A stretch of 64,000 nucleotides of DNA from Massospora cicadina (lineage: Eukaryota; Entomophthoromycota; Entomophthoromycetes; Entomophthorales; Entomophthoraceae): NCBI GenBank assembly GCA_022478985.1, contig JAKSZP010014533.1, forward strand, positions 152,236-216,235. The letters are read 5' to 3'. The notes under the pieces were generated by a model. That model was not told where the DNA came from and did no database searches. It saw only the letters and a list, made by a program, of their open reading frames with translations. Shown in pieces: positions 53,882 through 64,000 of this stretch; within the stretch, counting starts at the first letter, position 1; the number at the start of each line of letters is the position of its first letter. Both the position numbers and the translations under genes were made by a program.

Positions 53882-55380
53882 TTGGTGCTCACTACAGGGG
53901 GCCCATTGATCAACCTCCAAGTACTACGAAACTCCAGTTGCCAGCCATGTCTTATACAGCCTGTGCTGCTGGGCGATCTTCAGGAAACACTGCACCAGTT
54001 AGGTATGAGGAGCTCAAACTTATCTTAGATGTGGTGCTCAAAAAACAGGATGAATATCTTCAAGAATGAAATGCTGTCATGCACCAGCTTGATAGCACGT
54101 TTAACCAAATGCAAATTTTGGGACAACAAAACAAGGAACTCTCCACCCAGTTGGATGATACTACTGAATGGCTGCAGTGTGCAGAGCAAAAATTAACCCG
54201 TGCCTCTTGATCTTCTCACTGAGACGAGGATGGCCATTAAGTCGGGACATCATATGGGGAAGAATATGACGCTGGTCGGAGCTACTACACCCAGGATGGT
54301 AGTACTGGATACAAATATGAGTTGGAGCGCCAATTCCCTCAAGTAATGGCAGTGCCACCCATGGAAGAAGGTCACACTACCCCTGAAGCGGCGGACATCC
54401 CAACTTCCGCTGGTCCAGCTTCTCATCAGGAAACTGCTTCCAGATCTTGAACCATTTCATCAGTATGGGTCAAAAAACCGTGAATGAGAGGAGGAGGTTA
54501 ACATTAAGAAAAAGCCTCCATTTGATTAAAATGGGAATATCCATGGTTTCTATAAATGGTTTGAATTTGCAGCGGAAGGTGCCTCCGATATATGGGAAGG
54601 CAAAGATCATGATATTCGTCTTGGATGTTGGAAATGATGATCAAGTCTCCTGTTACCTCCCAAGTAGCTCTGTCACCTATAGGGATGTAAAAGATACTGT
54701 GCTTCGCCTGGTTGGGGGTACCTCAAAGATGTCACAGTAGAAAGCGGAATTCTTAACAATTGGGTTCCACCAAAACAAGGCTCTCATGGAGTTTGCTGAT
54801 TGATTTACAACAGAAGCCCACGTGCTAATTGTTGCATGGTACTTAGCAGAAGCTGACATGTGCATTGACATGGCCTCCGTGGTGAAGCCATACCAAGAGC
54901 TTCACAATATCATTTTGCCACTTCTGGATGACGACGTACCTCTGCTCAAGATCGTACAGTTTTTGCGTCGCATATCCCCTAACTTCTGCCACCAATTATG
55001 GAATGGAAGACTACCGTCTCTACTGTACCCTCTTATATTAGTAGAATACTCTCATTTGACTCCAGTTACATCTAGCAACCCTCGACCTTATAACTCTGTG
55101 TCTCGTCCTTGGCCAAATTATACTCAACAGTTTGATCAGCATCAATGGGCTGGTCATGAAAACCGTCAGCAACCTAGCTACTGACCAGGACAAAGCTATG
55201 CCGAATGTCAACAATAATATTACTTACCTGGGCCTGGTTACACCAAACGCCCCCAAACTTTCTGTTCTAGACCCTCTTATGACAATCAAGGACTTGGCTC
55301 TTATAGGGTTAACTGCTATGAATGCGGCCGCCCTGGCCACTTAACAATATTCTGCCATAACCGCTGTGTGAACTACGTAC
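53836..55380 (+). pseudogene. T9 gag with intact CCHC knuckle
   Basis: The first frame (ATG at 53836 inside the LTR) runs through the primer site to 54069 and contains YEELKLILDVVLKKQDEYLQ. A linker with coiled-coil character (QLDSTFNQMQILGQQNKELS) follows a stop at 54067. The capsid parts lie in 54447-54740 and 54822-55184 (SVVKPYQELHNIILPLLDDD, LLKIVQFLRR). The knuckle at 55314-55355 is canonical: C-YE-C-GRPG-H-LTIF-C. Gag packages the RNA. It is broken by several stops and shifts; the start could instead be a downstream ATG. Confidence 0.75.
53883..53900 (+). other. T9 primer-binding site
   Basis: TGGTGCTCACTACAGGGG lies one base after the LTR end. Identical over 18 bases to the T4 and T5 sites. 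Confidence 0.7.
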
Positions 55381-55499
55381 ACCAAGTTCAATGCTATCAG
55401 GGAAAAGATAGATTGGAGTAGAGACGGGACCCTCTACCTTTACGATTCCAACTCAAATTTTCCTGAATCAATAGTAGCATATCCTGCAGAAATTCCTTA

Positions 55500-56570
55500 G
55501 TATGATGACGGAATTTTATACCAGCAGCCAGTTGAAGGAGTAAACGTAGTAACATGAGCTCAAAACAAGGCTGAGCAGACGAAGAATCCCCAGAACAATT
55601 GAAGCTGTACGCCTGTCAAATTCTTGATCAAGCTTCCTTGGACAAGCTGGATTCTTCCACAGATGTGCCAACTCTGAATGGAGTAAACGTCGCTCTTCTG
55701 GAAGATGCCATTGTCAAAGAATATCCCCAAGTTGGTGAGGGGATAAAGAGTTTTCTTGAAAAAAAATTCCGTAAATGTCCACATATCAAACTTTCAATAC
55801 TCTTCTTATTCTGAGTTTACGTACTGTGATATTTTTGTAGCAAAAAATAGATTTCACGCTATAATAACTACTAGTGCTTCAGTCAACATAGTTTCCACCA
55901 AGTTGATGGCGAAGTTGACGTTAAAACCTGATGTGGACCATCAAATGGTGTATGAAACTGCTGGAGCAGAAAGCACCATCTCTGAGGGAGCGCCCAGTGC
56001 GTTACTTAGCCACTTTGGGTACATTGTCATCGAAGCTCCAGCGATTGTACTACCAAATGAAAACTATGACTTGTTAATATGAACGCGTTCCTGCGCCATT
56101 TTGGGGCTGTGATTAATATGATGGAGGAGATTCTCGCCATTCTGGGACAGTAGATCCCTTTTTACTTCACCTCTAGTATAATACCAAAGGATCTGGTGCA
56201 CATGAGCCATATCAACCTTGCATATAGTGACAGGGTGTTGCCAGTTTGCTATCACCAACTAAAGCGCAAGACTTGGCCCCTTGACCAGCAGACATATTAA
56301 TATCAAGAAATAACTCTTCGAGCTGCAGGGTTATATCTATTCCTTCTGGACATCGAGTCTTAGTGAACACCAAGTTAGAGGTGGAAGTGCCAATTGGTCT
56401 ATATGGGGAAGTCATTGGGCCCTATCATCAAACATGGTTTGAGCCTCATCTGGTTCTGGGGATTATACTTCCAGGCCAGGAGAGATTAAGGTTTTGTTAG
56501 AAAACCTCCAGAGTGAACCAATGCAAAGCTGCTGACACCAAATAGTAGCGTATTTACATTTGATTTCAAT
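55500..56570 (+). pseudogene. T9 protease region
   Basis: The leader frame 55599-55814 has LDKLDSSTDVPTLNGVNVAL. Frame 55756-56082 holds the active-site segment as AIITTSASVNIVSTKLMAKL: the catalytic D-T-G-A reads T-T-S-A, so the Asp is lost. KPDVDHQMVYETAGAEST and NENYDLLI follow, then a stop. A linker with LEVEVPIGLYGEVIGPY (about 56380-56420) leads to RT. Inactive. Confidence 0.75.
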
Positions 56571-56579
56571 AGAAGAGGT

Positions 56580-57910
56580 CCTTCAGGTTTATAATTTTGA
56601 GTTGTTGGAAAAATTTGGTCTACCAGTCGAGGCACTGGCTGGAGTACTGATAGTGGTAAAGCGGAGTAATCTAATAGAACTATTTGAAGAGCAAAAAGAC
56701 CAAGCAATAGTTTTATTTAGAAGTACAAGGGGATTTTTACTGTCAACAATCATGACTTAGGGTGTGCTCAGGGGGTGATCCATCGAGTAGAGACAGGCTA
56801 TCATCCCCTTAAAGGTCTCAGCCAATCCGCCAATTGGAACGCAGCGGAAAACATTGTCACTAACAAAAGTTTGACAAGTTGCTGGAGCAAAAGATGCTCA
56901 AACTGTCAAGAGTCCGTGGGCTTTGCCTGTTCTGATTGTAAAAAAAGGATGGCACCAACCACATAGTAATAGACTACCAGAAGCTCAACAGTATTATAAA
57001 AAAGGACTTGTACCCATTGACAAGGATTAATTATGCTTTGGATTGGTTAGGGGGAGCCTGTTATTTTTCAGTGAAGGACTTGATATCTGGTTACTGGCAA
57101 ATCAAGTTACCTGTGGTGGAACAGGAAAAATGCACTGTAATCACCTCCAAAGGCCTTTTTCAACTGACGTGGATGCCCCAAGGTCTGTGTATCGCCCTGG
57201 CTACGTTTCAACGCAACATGGACAAAATTTTTGGTGACCTGTCGCTGTCATGCATTCTTGTATATCTCGACAATATTAACGTTTTCTCTTAAACCTTTTT
57301 GTAGCACCTTAATCATTTAGAAGTAGTTTTCTACCATCTTGCTGAGGCGAACATTAAAATAAAGCCTCACAAATGAAACTTTTTAAGGATCAGTTGGAAT
57401 ACCTGGGGTTTGTGGTAGACTCTAAGGGGCTGAAACCACAGCCAGCTAAGGTGGAGGCCATCCATAAAAAGACTACACTTAATAGTAAACATGACATACA
57501 TGTATTTTTGGGAATGGTTGGTTACTACCGGCGCTTCATCCCTAACTTTAGATGTATTAGTGGGCCACTATTTGAGTTGTTAAAAAAGGATGCTGTGTTC
57601 AAATGGACGGAACGTCATCAATACATTTTTGATACACTTTGTACAGCACTAACCAGTGCACCGGTGCTATGCTATCTAAAGTTTGACAATGAGTTTATTG
57701 TTCAAATGGATGCGTCCCTTTCCGCCGTTGGGGAAGTACTTTCTCAGAAAGATGACGAGGGAGAGGAGCATCCTGTAGCATACTGTAATCAAATTCTGAA
57801 CTGCCATGAGCGTAATTATACTGTGACTGAGCGGGAGTGCTTAGTGGTGATCTATGCATATAAGAAATTTGGAGTCTACTTGCATGAGGTAAAGTTAAAG
57901 ACATAACAGA
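56580..57910 (+). pseudogene. T9 reverse transcriptase and RNase H
   Basis: Frame 57008-57292 has ACYFSVKDLISGYWQIKLP, TWMPQGLCIALATFQ and the polymerase box altered to YLDN at 57263-57274. Frame 57373-57906 (177 codons) carries the connection (FLGMVGYYRRFIPNFRCISG) and RNase H: IVQMDASLSAVGEVLSQK (Asp), TVTERECLVVIYAYKKF (Glu), then a shift before TDHTSL. Upstream the palm start (KKRMAPTT for KKDGTN) is shifted. This is a strongly conserved but non-working copy. Confidence 0.85.
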
Positions 57911-59285
57911 TCACACATCATTATGCTGGTTGCAGAACCTATAATGAACCTAAAGTCCATTTGTCCTAATGGGCTCTTAAGCTGCAGGCTTATGACTTTG
58001 AGATCATTCATCAACCACGAGTAAAGCATCAGAACGCTAACTGTTTATCTCGACCACTGACTGTTGCCATGATGGCAGACCTCAGTAATGTGATGTAGGA
58101 TAAGATACTAAGCGGAAAATATGATGATGAACCGCCCCAAGTGAGCAAAGTGTTAAATGAGATACAAAAAATATCTTCCAACGGAATGTGGAATTGTAAA
58201 AGTAGATCAGCGATTCTATAGTGAATTTTCCTTGACCTCCAGCATGACTGGGAATTATTATGAGCGCCCACAAGGCAGTCATACATGGTTGGTGCGCAAG
58301 ACAATTGAGTTGTTGTGCCCTCAGTACTATTGAGAAAGCATGAACTTTGATGTTCTTGAAACCATTTTCTGTTGCCATCAGTGTCAAGTGGAGAAGCCAT
58401 TCTGCCCTATGACTTCATATCAGGTAGTGAAACCACATTTTTGCTTGGCGTAAGGCTTTTTTGATGCCGTTGGTCCCTTGCCAACAAGAGCTAACCGGTG
58501 TAAGTACATCCTGGTAGCTATTGACCACTTGACCCTGTGGGTGAAGTGAGGGCAATATGTGATTTGCGGGCTGTTAGAGTGGCCAAGTCATAGTAGAATG
58601 CATTATTCAGTGACACGGCTGCCCTCAGTTCATTCTCACTGATAATGGAACCAATTTTACCTCACATATACTCTCCAAACTGAATGAGCGTTTGGGTATC
58701 TGTGGGGTTCTGACGACTACATACCAACCAAATCCAATGGAATTGTTTAACGGGATGAATGGGACTTTGGTAAACATACTACAAAAATTAGTAAAATAAT
58801 ATACCTTCTTATTGGAGTTCTCTCCTTTCCACTGCCGTGTTTTCCTATAACATTGGTTACTATTCTGCCATGGGGAAGAGTCCCTTCCAACTACTATACA
58901 GCTGACACCTGGCTCTTCCAGTATTACTTTATTTGTTTGTAGAAGACACTGGCCAAATGGAACCCCACTGCTATTTGACTAACCTGGAGAACACTCTGAT
59001 CAAATTGCAAACCAAAGAATATTCCTTCAGCTTACCCAAGAAGATCAGGAATCAGGCTGCTGATCAGGTATGTCACAGTGGGTTGGCACAGTTTAAAGAA
59101 GGTGATATGGTTCTCTTTCATGACCAACATGGGTTTGGAAGGAAACACAAGCTGGCCAGCATTTGGATTAGTCCATTAGAAGTTATATAAAAACTGGGGT
59201 CGACGTATATACCATCAAGGACCCTGCAAGTGGTCAGATCATTAACCAAGTGCATGCAAAGTTCTTCCAAACATACAAGCAATAG
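57910..59285 (+). pseudogene. T9 tether and integrase
   Basis: [20 protein letters not shown] (about 57975-58030) and NANCLSRPLTVAMMADLS close RNase H. Integrase includes a FCCHQCQVEKPF segment (about 58365-58400), FFDAVGPLPTRAN (first Asp, about 58460-58500), LTDNGTNFTSH (second Asp, about 58635-58670) and a damaged Glu region. The C-terminal frame 58933-59190 (85 codons) has YSFSLPKKIRNQAADQ and MVLFHDQHGFGRKHKLASIW, then IKDPAS..VHAKFF to a stop at about 59285. The purine tract AAGGAGGGG is at 59304-59312. Confidence 0.8.
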
Positions 59286-59315
59286 GAGCCTTATCATCCA
59301 GTCAAGGAGGGGTAA

Positions 59316-59870
59316 TGTCATGATTTTGATATGATTGGATGATAATCGTGGGATAGCTAGGGTGGATTGGGAAGAATCAACCAAACATGATATCAGTTAA
59401 AATTATTTGAATGCCTTGAGATGAGGCGATATTGGGATATAATGTGTTATTATTGGATCGCCTCTAAATAAGGCGATAAGGCAATATTGACATTTGATGA
59501 ATACAAATTAGATCGCTAAAATTAGGCCAATAGAGAGTTGAAGTATAATAAGCTGAAACTAAGGAGAAATGGCGGAATAGAATATCCCAAGCTAGGAGAG
59601 TGGTATGATCCAAAGCCTCTGTATATAGCGAGATGTTCAATTGAGATAAGTTAAGTTGTTGAAAGTAGAGAAAGAGTGGAACATCAAAAGGTCGCTGTAT
59701 TTATTATAAAATAAATAAAAGTATCAATTGGGACAATTTCTCCGATTTTAGTATATTTTAAAGTGTGTCTGAAGGACCGATGATCCCCACATCATCTGTC
59801 TGTTGCTCAGTGGGTTTGACCTGTATGAACATTACCGTGAATCCTGACAATATCATCTGATTTTATAACA
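59316..59870 (+). repeat. T9 3' LTR (555 bp)
   Basis: Starts TGTCATGATTTTGATATG after the purine tract and ends GATTTTATAACA, followed by ATATG. It has the same two dyads as the 5' copy (about 59412 and 59457). By eye it is moderately diverged from the 5' LTR, more than the T6 pair. Confidence 0.9.
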
Positions 59871-60283
59871 ATATGTTTCAGAATTAGCAATTTAGAATCA
59901 AATCTAGGAATGATCATATTATGTAGATCATGCCATGTGTTTGTTCCTTTACATTGGTCATTTTATTTTATCTAAATTGTATACTCAACCTTCTGCCCCT
60001 CCACTAAACTGGTCCTATGCATATGGAGGGCCCAAAAACCTGGATTCTGATCTGCATCTGGTAATGGACACCTCTCTGGGGTCCAAATAAGTCCTCGTTT
60101 TATGGGTTTTCTTGTCAATTATACTATATTATACACCCTCACCCTAGGTCTTTTTGGTGTGGGCCACTTCCGTGGGGTCCTTTTCCTTGTGTTCTAAGCA
60201 GGTTGTTCCCTGTTGGTGTTGTGGTGCATTCCTCACCACCTCTCAAGGAGCAAGATAGTTAAATTCCCTCTTTTGATAGCGGA

Positions 60284-60960
60284 GACCAGTTTCTTGTACA
60301 CTTCCTTTAAGCGTTTCATGTTCTCTGTGAACTTTTGATTAAATATACTGATATCATTTGTATGGGCTAGAACACAGGATAACTTGAGGTCGCATAAGAT
60401 AGCGTCTATAGCTCTCTGAAAAGTTGTTGGAGTGTTACACAAGCCATGAGACATCCTTGTTGGTTTTTAAAACCCTTGTGCCATTATTATGTACACTTCT
60501 CTTGGTCCTCAGGTGACAATTCAATCTGCCAATATCCCAAAATGAGGTCCATTGCCAAAATATTTGTGCCCCACCTAACCAATCCAATGAATTATCAATT
60601 CTTAGCAGGGTACATAATCATTTTTGAGATTTTTTAGTACAGTGATTTTCAATTACTTCCCTATTTGACCCATACTACTTTTTGACAATCAATATTTGGC
60701 TAGCCCACAGACTAAACAAAGGCACAAGCACCCATGCTCTAACAACTTCTCTATTTCTTTTCCTACAACTACCTCAGCCGCTCTTGATACCAAATAGGCT
60801 AAATTTTAATCATGCATCTTCTCCAGTGTCAAATAATGTAATGTGTTTTCCATGCACCGCAAATTGTGGTCATCTTGTATGAAGATAATTTGGCTTATTC
60901 AAATAAAGCTAATAATTCATTTTGCTGATCTGTTTTACTAGTTAATTGTTCCCATGTGAT
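60284..60960 (-). pseudogene. T8 RT N-terminal half
   Basis: Minus strand. The frame overlapping X1 (60233-60454) has MSHGLCNTPTTFQRAIDAIL and the polymerase box altered to HTND at 60353-60364, then RLKEVYKKLVSA at the X1 junction. Further right are AMDLILGYWQIELS-like sequence (about 60510-60570) and fragments of the palm start. Only the second Asp of the YLDD pair remains. Confidence 0.65.
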
Positions 60961-60999
60961 TAGCGTATGAATACTTTCAGCAGATTTCAGTAATTTCAT

Positions 61000-61990
61000 T
61001 TTTTTAATTACCCAAATTTGTGTAAAGAATGGAGCTCCGGTATTGGAATCTTTTGGGCTAATGAAACTAACTTGATTTTACAAGATTTCAATTACCGTTT
61101 TTCCCAGACCAGCTAATGGATAAGAATTTCTCCATGACCAGGAATTAGAATACCTAGAGCTACTCAAGGTTCAATTCTTAATCTTCTCCAGGGAGCCTTG
61201 ATCATTAAAATAATTGCCCAATGAATTTTAACGCAGTCCAGTATTGACCACTTTCTGAATCCCAAGAAGTATGGTCAATTACATTTTTACTCAGATTGAA
61301 ATCGCTCAGTTTTTTGTGCACATTATTTGATAGCAACTAGGTTTTTTTACTAATTTTTAAACAATTTGACTGATGACATACGTATACACCATCTTTATAT
61401 AATATAAATTTGAGGGGAGCATCACCACTCAATGAAAAATTAATGGTAGATTCTGTCCCAAGATTGTCAAAGTATTCTTATCAAAGTCAAAATTTAGTCC
61501 ATAATGTTGCATGAATCCAGTGCTGATGAAAGTATCATAATTTTGATTAGATAGGATAATCGCTGGCTCAGACATGACTAAAGATCCAACACAAAAGGGT
61601 AAAGAGCTATAAGCTTTTTACAGGAAGTAGTAGAATTAACCCAGCTTTCCGTACTGCTTTTGATGTGTTATATCTGGAGAAATTTTCAGACATTTACCAG
61701 TTTGGTAGATATGATATGTTTGAGGCACCACTAATGATAACGGTTCTTACTTCTACTTGGTTAAACAAAATCTTGGCATAAGTACAATCATAGTATTGTG
61801 AAATATTGTTAACTGAATGTAGAGTGGCATCAGTTGTTAAATCTAGAGTGCAAATAAATTGAAAGGATATAATAGTAAATGATTCTTTGATATTGGTGAT
61901 AAGAATTAAAACATTAACATCTTCCAATTTTATTTTTAACAACTCATCTTCATCATCAGCATTTAGGCCTCTTTCAATGATTGGCAAGCG
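61000..61990 (-). pseudogene. T8 protease region
   Basis: Minus strand. Frame 61694-61987 (97 codons) has KIKLEDVNVLILITNIKESF and QYYDCTYAKILFNQVEVRTV followed by IISGASNIS, where the catalytic Asp of D-S-G-A-S is Ile. YDTFISTGFMQHYG-like sequence (about 61505-61545) corresponds to YDxLIGTxFMR. LTRISPG and other linker pieces continue to about 61030. Inactive. Confidence 0.6.
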
Positions 61991-61999
61991 TAAGTATGA

Positions 62000-64000
62000 G
62001 CAACCTCTGAAATAATTTCAGGATTAATTTATCTTGCTTTTACTTGAGATAGTGCATTGATATTTGGACCTGTTATCTTCTTGGAAGAATTGTATGAGTT
62101 TCATTGGCAAATAGGTCAGTGGTGTAAATTTCTTGGAGCTTATTTGTTGGAACTGAGTAACCTGCAGATTAAGATCATTCCTCATATAGACTGAAGGGCT
62201 TTTTCCCGACTCCTCATAAGCACCTTTTTCCTGGACAAAATTCAATTGATCCTTTGGTTACTTGATCCAGCAAAGAGCAGTATAATGTCTTATCTTTTTG
62301 CACTAGTAACAGGTGATGCATGGCATATAAATAGGACATTTTGGGCCTATGGGGTTTTTCCTCATTTAAATGGCAGAAACCTTTTCTGGTTTGGTTTTTA
62401 TCAAGTTTGAATTTAAAGGCGGTTTTAGTTTATCACTTAATTCATTGTACCAAAAGTTGAGGCCAACTCTTTCAGGTAATCCACCATCTGAGAGGTGGTA
62501 GATTTTTTGGTAAATGCTGACGCTATAGATTGGTGTAGATCCTTAAAAAGTTGGAGCACTGCCTTCATTGCAATATGAGTGTCAAAATTGCTCATGCTAT
62601 TAGCTCTTATCAAAATTTGTTCTTAATAGAAATGATAGGCAAATTCACCCACAGTTTCATATTTGCATAATTGTATTCCCATAAACTCTTGATTTTTTTA
62701 GATATTTTTTCTTAGCTACCAAATCCTTCAAAGTTGCATTTTTTGCCTCGTTATATGACTTTTCTTTGAGTTTTAAAGCCGAGAGGGGCTCCTAGTGTGG
62801 GCAACTATTGTGGGATGAAGGCCTGGGGTACTGCCCCCACCACACTAGGGCTGCGCAAATCTAAGCACCAGTTAAAATGTAAGCCTGGCCATGATTGGGA
62901 GAAGCTCTTGCTACCCCCTAAACTGACATATCCCCGCCCTGGATAAGTACTGGGCAGCTCGTCTGCACCAGCCAGGGCAGGCGATATGCCTCTCATCCCC
63001 CTTGCAGGGGACAAAACCTGATAACCCCCAGGTTTAAGGCCCCTGATGGGGGAGAAGCTTTATCCATCCCCTTTGTCACCTACTTTTTTAGCGGAGTTAT
63101 GCTCTCTGGCTCCTTTTTATACAGGAGGCCTTGGACTCCTTTCAGATCTGCCTTAATTTTCTTGCATGATCACTTTCGCCACCAGTCAGCTCATGCTGAC
63201 TAAACTGGCAGCTAGCTGAGCTTCAGACCAACTTGGCAAACTGCAGCATTTATTGTAAGAAGGTGCACCTTTGCGCAGCCAACCAGAATTGCACCTCCCT
63301 TGACCTGGGGTCTGCACCCATGCAACCCCAGCTCGTAGGGAGGCCATATCACAGGCACCATGCCTGACTCATACCCCCCTCTTCCTGCCCATATTCTACC
63401 ATCAGGGAGTGGTAGACACCTGCAAGAACTGGTGGCACAGTCATCACTACCATCCCGCACTTCTTTCAGGCCACTACAGGACCTGACCAGCGTGCCTCTT
63501 TGGGTTCTGATGTTAGCTACTCGCCCATGTTTCCACAGGCTTTCCCCAGTTGCACCATGCGAAGGCCCCAGCTTACCCTAACTAGCTCACCTATATGACC
63601 TTTCTCCTCCTTCAAATGGGGTAATACCAAATTCAGGCAAGAGGTACCCAACCAACTGATAACAGTAACACCTTTTTGGTAATTGCTGCAATCAAACATG
63701 GTCATTTCTAAGAGTCTGAAGAAAGCTGGGGCATTATCCTAATGGAAAGCTGGTATTTTTAAGGTGGCTGAAATTTTTCAGTTTCCAATTACTCTTTTTA
63801 TAGGATGGGAAGCGTGGCTAGCCATTTTAACGCCTTTTGGTGTGTTTTTGGGTGTCATCGCTTAAATGGCGACATAATTACTTGTCATATTTTAGTGTGC
63901 TGAATGTTCCATATTACTATCGTCTTCATATATTTCCTTATCCCTAATTTTTGTTTCTGCATGAGCACAAATACGTTGATGATCCTCAAGCTCTTTTACT
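62000..64000 (-). pseudogene. T8 gag region
   Basis: Minus strand and fragmentary. Frame 62024-62245 has VQEKGAYEESGKSPSVYMRN and a C-terminal block before protease. A knuckle remnant around 62290-62350 reads CHASPVTSAK-type sequence with misplaced Cys and His. At 62640-62770 ENLTTLKDLVAKKKYLKKSR-like and QEFMGIQLCKYETVGEFAYH match the capsid region of other elements. A GC-rich block (62775-63715) interrupts it. The last 280 bases are too decayed to read. Confidence 0.45.
62775..63715. other. GC-rich block inserted in T8 gag
   Basis: About 0.94 kb with clearly higher GC than anything around it, with many CCCC and GGGG runs. No frame is convincing: 62805-63014 (-), 63212-63460 (-) and 63360-63581 (+) are short and low-information. 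I see no terminal repeats or duplication. It could be a non-autonomous transposon, an LTR of a different family or host DNA. Confidence 0.5.

Larger units (their letters stand above)
53333..59870 (+). mobile_element. T9: complete-length Ty3/gypsy element inside X1
   Basis: A 6.5-kb element with LTRs of 549 and 555 bp, perfect ATATG duplication, primer site, gag with a canonical CCHC knuckle, protease, RT, RNase H, integrase and polypurine tract in standard order, and no extra ORF. It is the best full-length reference for T3, T4 and T5, which share its gag-pol plan and LTR start (TGTCATGATT..GATATGA). All coding parts contain stops or frameshifts. Confidence 0.92.
52732..60278. mobile_element. 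X1: unidentified insertion in T8 RT, itself split by T9
   Basis: T8 reading frame is interrupted between 52731 and 60279. GCGGA stands at both junctions (52727-52731 and 60279-60283), a candidate five-base duplication. Without T9 the insertion is about 1.0 kb (52732-53332 plus 59871-60278). It has no ORF of note, no terminal inverted repeat that I can see, and no clean TG...CA ends. It could be a worn solo LTR, a non-autonomous element, or host sequence moved in by repair. Confidence 0.45.
50300..64000 (-). mobile_element. T8: minus-strand Ty3/gypsy element interrupted by X1/T9
   Basis: From right to left: gag (62000-64000), protease (61000-61990), RT (60284-60960, then 52500-52731), RNase H (51980-52430), integrase (50790-51720), AT tract (50680-50790) and an ORFx remnant. 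The RT is split at codons for V/I-S-A: YKKLVSA ends at 60284 and MISANLKVKP begins at 52731, so the 7.5 kb between is a later insertion. No LTR of T8 is visible; the 5' end lies beyond the window. Confidence 0.7.

Noticed and set aside
62775..63715. GC-rich block as part of a ribosomal RNA or tRNA-derived gene
   Set aside because: I could not find any conserved rRNA core motif, tRNA A/B box pair or cloverleaf in it.

Overview
This is a retrotransposon-choked piece of a large, AT-rich eukaryotic nuclear genome. I find no bacterial gene organisation, no rRNA or tRNA gene and no convincing intact host gene. Almost every protein signal is a decayed Ty3/gypsy-type LTR retrotransposon: a gag with a CCHC knuckle, then a D(T/S)G protease, reverse transcriptase, RNase H and a D-D-E integrase. 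The host cannot be settled from the sequence. A fungus with an expanded genome is a plausible guess, at low confidence.

Layout from left to right. T1 (1-2359, +) is the 3' end of one element inserted into the RNase H region of T2 (2360-6525, +). After an unassigned stretch and a gag stub (8306-8500) comes T3 (8501-37928, +), an old element of about 6 kb blown up to 29 kb by four later insertions. These are T4 (9166-16713, -) in its gag, solo LTR S1 (16823-17542) in its gag, T5 (19657-25582, +) between protease and RT, and T6 (27135-36254, -) between RNase H and integrase. Reading across each insertion rejoins T3 homology, and target-site duplications were found at most junctions. Next are solo LTR S2 (37955-38824) inside T7 (-, to about 45.5 kb), then two diverged copies of another gene unit placed head to head (U1 -, 45.7-47.7 kb; U2 +, 48.25-50.2 kb). 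T8 (-, 50.3 kb to the window end) is split by insertion X1 (52732-60278), which itself contains T9 (53333-59870, +) with a perfect ATATG duplication.

Three architectures occur downstream of integrase. In T3, T5 and T9 the integrase runs straight into the polypurine tract and LTR. In T1, T2, T6 and T8 an AT-rich tract and a decayed extra reading frame in sense orientation (called ORFx here) come in between. In T4 an extra frame of about 410 codons lies antisense in the same position. The source elements would have been copied from a full-length RNA, primed at a site starting TGGTGCTC that several different families share. No copy here looks able to move by itself: all have stops or frameshifts and most have lost catalytic residues.

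The most interesting points are the extra ORFs after integrase (sense in one group, antisense in T4), the shared unusual primer site, the repeated ATCGCC/GGCGAT dyad in the LTRs, and the U1/U2 RNA-binding-protein-like pair.
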